A DNA stretch of 64,000 nt from Sycobia sp. Sy_11 (taxonomy: Eukaryota; Arthropoda; Insecta; Hymenoptera; Epichrysomallidae): the NCBI GenBank assembly GCA_018907035.1, contig JACCIC010000003.1, positions 1 through 64,000 of the forward strand, written 5' to 3'. Positions 55,827 through 64,000 of this stretch are shown piece by piece; position 1 is the first letter of the stretch, and each line of letters begins with the position of its first letter. Made by a program: the position numbers and the translations under genes. The notes beneath the pieces are model-generated. The model did no database searches and was not told where the DNA came from. It was given only the letters and a program-made list of their open reading frames with translations.

Positions 55827-56425
55827 GTGACTAACACACATCCCAACATCAAGGCATCTAAGGAAGAAAATAGATTCTTCCTCAACATTGAGCTGATGGG
55901 GAAAATATATCCAGCGCTAATCGACCCTGGCGCTCGGAAATCCTACGTAGGCCCTGGTCCAGGCAGACTGGTAAAATCGGCCATAATACCAGTGCGTTGC
56001 CAATGCAACAACTTAAAGCCCGCTTCAAGGTATCGGCTTCCTTGAAGTACGCCATAATACTTGGAATGGACATACTTTCGTCGATAAAAATGACCATCAA
56101 TTTTGCAGACGCTACGTGGCACACGCCTAATAAAATCATCAGGCATTTCGTCACACAACGTCGTGACTCACCAGAAGCTATCACGGCTATTGCAGCCGTC
56201 AAGGGGGTAGTCCAACTAAAGGACGCAGACAAAAAAGAACTGGACCGAGTGCTACGGCACCTAATACCGGTAAATACCGGAACGCTGAAACTGGCGCGCA
56301 TGCAGCCCCATTACATTGACACCCAGCGCACCGTCCCATCAAACAGCGTCTCCGACGAAAACCGGATAAACTCCTTCAGCAGGCTCATGCGGAAATTGAC
56401 CGACTGCTCGAGGAGGGTATCATAG
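55827..56425 (+). pseudogene. pol: Protease region of element B
   Basis: YPALIDPGARKSYVG (catalytic Asp at 55923-55925) is a retropepsin-like site with DPG in place of DSG/DTG. The frame shifts at about 55997-56040; the new frame has YAIILGMDILSS, the C-terminal ILG part of the fold. The stretch to 56425 leads into RT. Confidence 0.75.
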
Positions 56426-57307
56426 AGCCGTCAGAAAGCTCGTGGAACAGCTGCCCGATAATCGTCCCTAAAAAGGACGGAAAAATAAGGTTCTGCATTG
56501 ACTACCGGGCAGTCAAAGCCATCACTAAAAAGGACGCATATCCTCTTCCGCATATGGATGTCCTGCTGGACAATTTACGTGACGCGCGGTACCTGACTAA
56601 AATAGATCTCAGTCAGGCTTACCATCAGATACCGCTTGAGGAGAGCAGCAAAGAGATCACCGCCTTTGCGGTCCCGCAGAAAGGCCTCTTCCAATATACG
56701 AGACTATCTTATGGGCTAACGACCTTGTTTTCGGGCCAGCGTGGCAACCGAACTTCTTCGTTTATATGGACGTTATTATCGTCGCTACGAGGACCTTTGA
56801 GCAGCACCTTCGCGAGGTGAAGCGGTACTCACCCACTTGAACGAGATTGGCTTACAAATAAACAAAGAGAAATCCGAGTTTTGCTGCCCGGAGGTCAAGT
56901 ACTTAGGGTACATCGTAGATGCGGACGGTCTGCACACTGACCCCTACAAAATTCGCCCCGTGAGCGAATACCCGAGGCCTACTAAACTGAGACAACTAAG
57001 GGCCTTTTTAGGCATGGTCGGGTGGAACGCTCGGATCATAAAGGACTTAGCGAAAATAAAGCTGCCCGTCACCAAAGAGTTAATAAAGAACATTAAATGG
57101 CACTGGAGACCAGCGTAACAGGAAGCTTTCGACAAGCTCAGGATCCTGTTGACACAAGCGTCTGTCCTAGTGCGCCCCGTGCAGAATAAGTCATATGTCT
57201 TGCAAACCGATGCGAGCAATTACGCCTTAGGCGCTGTGCTAAACCAAGAACATTACGGAGAAGAATACCCGATTGCATACGCAAACAGAACTTGAACACC
57301 AGCTGAG
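56350..57307 (+). pseudogene. pol: Reverse transcriptase and start of RNase H of element B
   Basis: RT reads LLEEGIIEPSESSWNSCPI, KIRFCIDYRAV and LTKIDLSQAYHQIPLEE, then a deletion of roughly 30 residues after the YGLT motif. The catalytic box is FFVYMDV: the second Asp of YxDD is Val. RNase H begins with LQTDASNYALGAVL near 57200. In-frame stops occur at about 57117 and 57293. Confidence 0.82.
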
Positions 57308-58591
57308 GTGAATTACACCGTCACCGAAAAGGAGTGCTTAGCCGTCCTGTGGGCAGTAGAAAATTTCCGCGGGTACCTAGTCGGCGAGAAGTTCACTGTG
57401 ATAACGGACCACAGCAGCCTCAAGTGGTTGCACACATTAAAGGAACCCACAGGATGCCTAGCTAGGTGGGCAACAGCACTCCAGGCTTACAACATGGAAA
57501 TCGTCCACAGAAAGGGAGCACTTCATCACGTGCCAGACGCTCTATCAAGGCCCCCTCAACACACCGAGGCCTCTACGGCAACGCTCACCACCCTTGAAAT
57601 GGACGATTGGTACCGGCAAAAAAATGCCGAAATCCAAAAACACCCGGAATTATATCCCGATTGGTCGATCAGGGATGGACGTTTGTATAGGTATCGGCCA
57701 AATGAAATTGCGAAAGCGCTAGGCCAGGACCAGGATGACTGGAAGCTCGTCGTACCCTCTAACGACAGAGAGCGCGTCCTCCATGAGTGTTATAACACTC
57801 TGACCTCAGGGCACTTTGGAGTGGATAAAACCACACACAAAGTCGGCCAGCAGTACTACTGGCCAGGTATGCAAAGGGACATACACAAACATGTCAAACA
57901 CTGCCCTGAGTGTCAAATACACAAAGTGTCGCAGAGAGGACCCACGGGCTTGATGTCACAACGAAATATCGAAGGTCCCTGGAGCAGTGTAGCCGCAGAC
58001 ATTATGGGCCCGTTCCCGACCAGTAAGGGACAACATAAGTATCTCTTGGTGTTCCAAGATCTCTTCACCAAGTACATCGAGATACGCCCATTACGCAAAG
58101 CAAATGGCCAAGCAATCACGCGGGCACTTGAACAGCAGATCATCTTCAAGTGGGGTTGCCCGAAATACCTAATTTCGGATAATGGTGCCGAGTTTGCCAA
58201 CAACTAGCTCAAGACCAAACTCGCGGAATTATGTATTGTACAGCAATTTATCGCGCCGTACCACGCACAGGCAAACCCTGTAGAAAGAGTAAACAGGGTT
58301 ATCAAAACCATGATTGCGATTTTTGTACAAAACGACCACAAGAACTGGGACATCCACCTCCCAGAGTTTGCATTTGCAGTAAACACAGCGGTGCATGCTA
58401 GCTCCCAGGCGTCGCCGGCATTTTTAAATTTTGGCCGGAATCCCCGAGAAATGCCGACGTATCGTCAGTCTCAAGGTTCAACGCTGCAGGTGCAAACATT
58501 AACACCACTGAAATGGCAAAATCGCATGAAAAGATTGCCCGCCATCCACAATCTCGTAAGAAAACACCTGAGCGCCGCAAAACAACGGTGA
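57308..58591 (+). pseudogene. pol: RNase H end and integrase of element B, one in-frame stop
   Basis: TVTEKECLAVLWAVENF and TDHSSLKWL belong to RNase H. Integrase has the zinc region (HECYNTLTSGHFG, HCPECQ), then Asp in VAADIMGPF, Asp in LISDNGAEF and Glu in NPVERVNRV. A TAG at 58205-58207 interrupts the core just after the second Asp; the frame then continues to TGA at 58589-58591. The usual C-terminal domain is missing, because ORF3 starts in an overlapping frame. Confidence 0.85.
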
Positions 58592-60264
58592 ATATACGCA
58601 GAGGTTCCCCCAACCGCTTCAACACTACTCTCGATATGGGGAAAGTAAGCGAGGCTCTCGAAGAAGTCAAGAAATCGCGGCTGAATTTAATCCAGTTCAG
58701 CCCTGATACAACGCAGGAGATCGCCGAAGAGGAATCGACGATGGAAATTATACCAATAACAGAAGCGTCATTCGTCCCTTCGCTATTAGATACAAGTATA
58801 CCAACCCTCGAGGACCCCAAAAATCCCACTCAAACCCAACCCCATACCGTTACCGACATCAACCCACACCTAAATACAGAAAACTTAGAGGAGTTAGCTC
58901 ACGATGGCAACCGTCCGGAACGACGTAAAACTACCGATAACGCAGAAAACAACACCTTCTGCGACCGTCCGGAACGACGTAAAACTACCAACAACGCAGA
59001 GAGTAACACCTCCTGCGATCGTCCGCAAAGACGTAAAACTACGAAAGCTCAAGAAGAGCACGCCCATCAAGAAGAAGAAATCGAAGAAAATCAACAGAAT
59101 GTACAAGATACGAAACCGGCCAATGAGGAGGCCTCATATAAAACGGGACCATTAAAACCGTCTCGTACAAAGGTCCGGGTACAAAAAGACTTTATCCCGT
59201 ACGACCAAATACGTTCGGTCAGTCCGTTAACGTATAGGCCAAGGTCAGGAATTTTCAAGCGACCACCTCCCCAAAAGACACACACACCCAGAAGTGTGCA
59301 AAAAATGGTGTATGTGAGTATCCCGGAACATGGTGACGTGCGATTATATAGCGGAGACCGATACGCATTTATGCGGTCTGTCGCGACACAGCAATCGGAG
59401 ATGCAACACCACCTAACCGCACACGATGCTCACGACACCACCGAGGGAAAATGCATCATCCTGTAGAAATACAAGAAGACGGCAGATGCTGATGTCGCGA
59501 AATTCCCCGAAGTAGCCCCACCACAAGAAATTACCTCCATATCGCGCCCCTATACCGTCACACCACCCCATAATCGCAAACATAGCAACGGATGCAACAG
59601 AAAATTTAACTCGTTCACGATACCACCACAAGCAAATAAGGAAACAGGAACAAGTCCAGTGGCCAGCTTGAACAACTCAGCAGAAGAGGAAACCATTGAG
59701 ACAATTATCCCTGGAAACAAGAAGCAAATCCCAGGCTTAATGGACTCCCTTGTCGAACCACCCCCCAATTTTATCCCGCCCATACGGCCCCACCCTTCAA
59801 TCCCCACAAAGCCACTTCCAGGCCTCGGAAGTCTGCGAAATAGGTCCTTTACGGGCCCAGCTGGAACTGACGGCTCGGACCATTGCGAGGCAGCAGCTAC
59901 ACACTGCTGGAATTGTAGCGAGGAAGGTCACCGCTACAACGCCTGCCCACACACTAGGTTTAAGAAATTTTGTTACAGGTGTGGCCGAGCTAACATAGAC
60001 GTTCGCACATGCACGTCCTGCGTACGGCGGCCGACCCCTGCCATTCCGTCTTGGGAGGGGGAGAATGTTAGATGTGTAGAGAAGACGACACGTCAGGTAT
60101 CAGAACAGACGATGGTGCCAGAAGGTATGGCGAACGTGAACGAGGAAGTGACGGGTCCGCAGCCAATGATGGAACAAGCCATCAGGCAAGCAGCAGCCGC
60201 TGGGGGAGCTCAGCAACCACTGCTTATAATAATGCCGGGAGCGACAATCTATTTAAACAAATAG
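58513..60264 (+). pseudogene. Third ORF of element B: Pro/Lys-rich protein with C-terminal zinc fingers
   Basis: The frame is open for 584 codons apart from one TAG at 59464-59466, and overlaps the end of integrase by 79 nt in another frame. It has three 18-residue repeats around RPERRKTT (DNA period 54, starting 58911), a Pro-rich middle part, and near the end CWNCSEEGHRYNAC followed by CYRCGRANIDVRTCTSC (59910-60030). It has no signal peptide or membrane span, so it is not an envelope. It may be an RNA-binding accessory protein or a displaced gag C-terminus. Function unknown. Confidence 0.7.
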
Positions 60265-61418
60265 GCCACCGGCCGCTCCCACGCTGCCGCAGAACACACA
60301 TATATAAATGTCACACATATAAATAACGCCCAGCCCATATGTAGAGAATGGCGCGCAAACAGGGGTACATGCACATAAATGGCGCGAGAACAGGAGCACA
60401 TACGTATAAAAGGCGCGAAAAATGGCGCGCAGTCAGGGTTATACTATAACAAATAGCGCCCCCGTGAGATGTATCAACGCAGAAATTAAAGAAGAAGTAG
60501 TACCCCTAACGTTTTTCCCCTACGGCTATCCCCATGATTCCCCCACCACGTCCCAAGAGAGGAAACGGTACCCACATATCCCATGGAAAATATATATGGA
60601 GTAAGCGCCGATCGTGTTAAGGGATGACATGGAAAATGGAAAGAGAAAAGGATATTAGAGCCAACCCCTCAGCCGAGATGTAGTGATGGCACAGCGTCGG
60701 TGGGTGAGGACGAACGCAATAGCACCAGTTAGAAGAGCGCACAATGGCTCCCATAGTAACTAGGCTACTTGCTCGCCCCACCAACGCCGTATCAACCCCC
60801 AATAATTGGAACGTCACTAATGACGACAATATTTTCCAGCGAACATGCGACAAGCAGAAGAAGAAGCAGCGAATCGCAAGAACGAAAGTGAAATGCTTGC
60901 GAAAACAATGCAGAAGCGAGCGTTAGAAACCTGATTATGTATTTAGGATAGGATTTATAATAATATTAGTTATAGTCTTTTTCACGTAATAATGATTTAC
61001 ATTTTGCTAGGATAAATCACGTTAGCAATCGGTTAGAATAGGGCTTAGTTTATAATTAGATCGAATTATATCGAATCTTAGGTTAGAATTATATCGAGTC
61101 ACGGCGAGCAACCGACGACCAAGCTTCACACCAGCAGGTGCAATCATATTTTTCGTTTTTTGTCATTTTAGATTCCTTTTCGTTTGTTTCTCCTTTATAA
61201 CCAAGCGAATTGTAAATCAATGGTCGTCGTGCTTTCCCAAATCGTGTATAATCCCCTTTTCGTCAAAGAATGTATAATCCCCTACCGTATTTAGTCAATC
61301 ATGTATTATTTCCCACAGTGTTCCCCGAAGTGTACATGCAACATTCGCGTCTCACGCACCGCCACCCTTCAAACTCCTTCGTGACCACACACCCACCTGC
61401 GGTTTCGGAGGGGGAGTT
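60265..61418 (+). other. 3' untranslated region of element B
   Basis: Non-coding sequence between ORF3 and the LTR. It has an ATGGCGCG-centred short tandem array at 60345-60470 and ends in the polypurine tract GGAGGGGGAG just before the LTR. Confidence 0.7.
60345..60470. repeat. Short tandem array with ATGGCGCG core
   Basis: (A)ATGGCGCG or a close variant recurs at about 60349, 60379, 60409 and 60423, mostly about 30 bases apart, each followed by an ACAGG-like and a CATA-like word. Confidence 0.65.
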
Positions 61419-62535
61419 TGTAACCGCCCGAACGGCTGTGGTAGGTTAGAGCGCTCGTGTGAAACCGCGAGTGTTCGTGTGAGTTCGCGAAACGATACAC
61501 GCGAGCCGCGAGGGCGCTGGAAGCGAACTGTACGTATGAAGTTCGGAATGAACTTCACTTGCACTTTCTCTTTCGTCCCCGGAGTTCATACTTTTCGACG
61601 CACCTTCGATTCGTACCGCCTGGTATTACCGTTCTCGTGTTTCGTTTCGTTCGTTTCGAACCATAAGTTCAGGTCGCCATTGTAGCTTCCTTCGCGGTGA
61701 CGAGTTACACGTTTACCTTGGTGTAAACTTCGTGCGAGCACATCGGAGACGAGGAAAAGATATGCGGCGACATCCCCGCGGCAACCCCGGACAGTGAGAG
61801 TACTAGCGCCCACGCGCTACCGTTCGTGTACCGTCGCGAGCCAGCGACGCCATCAGCGGCTACGAGCCTCAGCCACGCGCAACCGCGTGAGCTATCAGCG
61901 AGAAGAGAGAGAGCGCGCATCCGGTCGCCCTGACACCAGGCGACAGCAGCAAGCACCAGCGAGCACCAGCGAGCACCAGCGAGCATCAGCGAGCTTTCGG
62001 CCAGCGACAGCATCGTCGTCGTCGGCGGCAAGTAGCCTTATACTTTTTGTTGCAATTATTCATGCGTGCATATAGCTAGGCTCCTGGCCCACGGCCGCGC
62101 CCGCTTAATCTCAATTGTCAGGTGTATATCTCGCATAGCCACGTAACTTCTATCGTTATTCCATTTTGTAATTTTATGCGGTAGTAAATGATTTCGCGTG
62201 TGAGTCGCATGTAATCTATAGTATGTAACCTTCTAATGTACCGTCGTTCCCACGTGTGTTATATCGAAAGCGTCCTGTTCCGTTTCCCCGTTCCTGAGTA
62301 TTTTGTACGATTGCGTAGTTTTATAAATAATTAACGTAGCGTCGCGGAACCCGCAACCAGTACATAACGTATGTACTACATTATTGTTGTAAATAGTTTT
62401 TTTGTATAAATAAATGTTAATATTGTTATAATCCGATAAAGTCACTCGCGTAGTTCATTTCTCGTTCCCCGTCCCCTTTCCAGCGGAGTGCACAACCAGC
62501 AGCGTGAAGAGTCCACACACACATGCAAGCTAACA
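61419..62535 (+). mobile_element. 3' LTR of element B
   Basis: It begins TGTAACCGCCC right after the polypurine tract and ends about AGCTAACA (62535), or up to 30 bases later. It contains (AGCACCAGCG)n at 61946-61992 and AATAAA at 62409-62414. Its first 190 bases recur at 49686. It lies next to the interrupted WDR4-like coding sequence. Confidence 0.8.
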
Positions 62536-63268
62536 GTAAGTAATAACCCGAGTTCGGGGTTATAATATATATATATATATTCTCGCATTCCTGCGATATT
62601 TGTTCATGATAATAAGTAGTTAACAATTCTTGTCCAGTTCGAAAATTCCAGAAGATTAATTTTCCATCGCCTCCACTTGATACTAAAATATTTTTGTTAT
62701 GAGGAACAAGTCCTATATTACTTACAAAATTTGTATGACCCAGGCAATATGCTAATATATTGTAGCAATTTGGATACATAGAAATTCTTATTTTCTCATC
62801 TCTATCTGCTGTAATAATATACTTCTGATCGTCTGTAACTAAAATATCTAATAACATTGATAAATGTCCAAGTAGTAATTGTCCACCATCATTTGGATTA
62901 GAAGTGGAAAAAACATAAGCATCACCGCATTTATCCGCTACTATAACGTCATTATTTGGAAGAAATCTTACTTTACTTGCTGCTCTAGATATTGTTCGGT
63001 TTGCTACAAGTTGAAAACTATTATTTTTAAATAAGCATAATTGCTTACGATTTGCACAAACTAAAATATACTGTCCATCACTGGAGTAAATAATACTTGT
63101 TAAAGTATTAAAAGATTCGATATATTCTTTATTATGAGCTTTCATTTGCTTCTCAGATTTAATTTTTGGTAAAATAATAATATTTTCACTTTTGGTTTCA
63201 AGGTTATAAATTAGAATACTTCCACCTGAGCATAAACAAACATTTACATCAAAAATATCAAAGCTCAT
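62426..63268 (-). pseudogene. wuho: WDR4/wuho homologue, truncated by an LTR element
   Basis: WDR4 (wuho in flies, Trm82 in yeast) is the non-catalytic partner of METTL1 in tRNA m7G46 methylation and is needed in insect germ cells. From ATG 63268 the first 229 codons (to 62582) match the family: WD40 repeats with the hallmark LLGHLSMLLDILVTDDQKYI, YIITADRDEKIRISMYPN and CLGHTNFVSN, then SGGDGKLIFWNFRTGQELL. The frame then runs into a (TA) tract and the LTR of element B and stops at 62426, adding about 51 foreign residues. The remaining WD repeats and tail are not found left of element B. I saw no splice donor at the join. It could be a damaged gene or a truncated extra copy. Confidence 0.85.
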
Positions 63269-63289
63269 TTTTATTATTTTCAATTACAG

Positions 63290-63999
63290 TATCCAACTAT
63301 TACATTTTCTTTTACATATTCCTATTTAGATTTCATGAATAACTGTTAATAATTTAAAATCAAGACCACAAACAAGGTAACACATGGGTAACATTAGCTA
63401 ACATGTGATTAACGCCAGGCAATACTTATGGAGGATAGAGACTGATAAAGAGAAGGAGTTGAAACTTAGCTCACTTAGCTACGATCGTGTATAATTACAC
63501 GACAGGACTTTGGGACAAAATTGACCACAAGGCGGCGACACTATGTGGCGTTTGTGACGTAATGTACAGTAGCAGAGATAATAAGAGATCGCAGACGCTT
63601 ATGGCCAGACTGAAGTAAAAATTTTCGACTGAAAACGAGATATTCCAGATGTTGTTTTTCGAGCTCAGCTTTAGAGAAAACTGGCAAACATCAAAGCTGA
63701 GAGCTGAGAAAATCTCTTATAGCAAAGAGCTACCAAATTTTTCAATTGGTCGACTAACGTGATTTTTGTTAAAATTTTTATATATACGTTTTTTAGGATT
63801 CTGATTATATATATGGTAGTAAAAATTGGTGATAATTTCAATTTTATAATAAATCACATAAAAACCCAGCCAAAATATTGTTTTTCTAACTTATCTCGTA
63901 AAATACAAAAAATCCCATTAAATGATTTAACTAAAAGTTTAAAATCTCATCAAAATACATATTTTTTAATCTATATATTTTTTCTTTAAACGTTTTTTT
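63290..63999. other. Upstream flank of the WDR4-like gene and AT-rich end of window
   Basis: Includes the dispersed repeat at 63573-63666. The 76-codon frame at 63759-63989 has no recognised motif. Confidence 0.5.
63573..63666. repeat. Dispersed repeat pair member (with 49364-49502)
   Basis: Shares three runs with the 49.4-kb copy and lacks about 40 internal bases. It lies about 300 bases upstream of the WDR4-like start codon. Confidence 0.8.
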
Positions 64000-64000
64000 A

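Larger units (their letters stand above)
53590..62535 (+). mobile_element. Decayed Ty3/Gypsy-like LTR retrotransposon, element B, 5'-truncated
   Basis: Gag, protease, RT, RNase H, integrase and a third ORF lie in order before a polypurine tract (GGAGGGGGAG, about 61407-61416) and a long LTR. No 5' LTR is present at the left; the start joins a truncated mariner. In-frame stops, frameshifts, a deletion in RT and a mutated catalytic site show it is dead. GC content is clearly higher than the surrounding sequence. Confidence 0.88.

Noticed and set aside
63759..63989. 76-codon frame near the window end
   Set aside because: AT-driven, no motif, starts in a non-ATG-like context of no interest.

Overview
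The window looks like an AT-rich insect nuclear genome, most likely a hymenopteran such as an ant. That is an inference from the base composition, the GT-AG introns, the mauritiana-type mariners and the mix of retroelements; no marker gene fixes the species. It is gene-poor and dominated by transposable elements. Only two host protein genes are recognisable: a four-membrane-span protein gene present in two near-identical copies, and the 5' part of a WDR4/wuho homologue. A THAP-domain exon is a third, weaker candidate.

Layout. 1-~8.9 kb: a Ty3/Gypsy element in plus orientation (element A) with gag, a pol with two retropepsin-like domains, and a third ORF for a glycoprotein resembling those of negative-strand RNA viruses (chuvirus-like). 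Single-base breaks interrupt gag, pol and env. 9.09-10.37 kb: a mariner with an uninterrupted transposase and TA target duplication. 10.4-11.0 kb: AT-rich quasi-tandem repeat. 11.3-11.5 kb: a TATA box followed by six 11-bp repeats, probably an LTR promoter. 12.1-17.2 kb: remains of a Penelope-like element (inverted terminal blocks, hammerhead-type motif, GIY-YIG endonuclease pieces) holding a decayed viral-type glycoprotein copy and a decayed non-LTR reverse transcriptase. 19.9-21.3 kb: decayed mariner. 23.8-24.5 kb: another decayed glycoprotein copy. 24.6-26.1 kb: a tandem pair of about 344-bp blocks, one carrying a 660-bp TTAA-flanked MITE and the other keeping the empty site.

26.3-42.8 kb is the most unusual part. 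A 7,517-bp unit is repeated in direct tandem with almost no differences, followed by a third unit with a large internal deletion. Each full unit carries the complete four-exon tetraspan gene (plus strand), a 122-bp x3 minisatellite, an inverted ~935-bp copy of the gene's upstream region plus exon 1 pointing back at the gene, a GC-rich hairpin, and antisense remains of the viral-type glycoprotein. 42.8-52.5 kb holds the THAP-like exon, dispersed repeat pairs, a foldback element, many (TA)n tracts, a tRNA-like pol III box pair and an LTR fragment.

52.56-62.54 kb: a 5'-truncated mariner joined to a decayed, 5'-truncated Ty3/Gypsy-like element (element B) with gag, pol, an unusual third ORF ending in a second zinc-knuckle module, and a ~1.1-kb 3' LTR. 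This LTR abuts the coding sequence of the WDR4/wuho homologue (62.58-63.27 kb, minus strand), which is cut off after about 229 codons. The remaining sequence to 64 kb holds a dispersed repeat also seen at 49.4 kb.

How the parts relate: the mobile elements are independent insertions rather than a pathway. The two arrangements with possible consequences for the host are the duplicated tetraspan gene with its inverted promoter/exon copy (possible antisense or double-stranded RNA) and the LTR element that truncates the WDR4 homologue.
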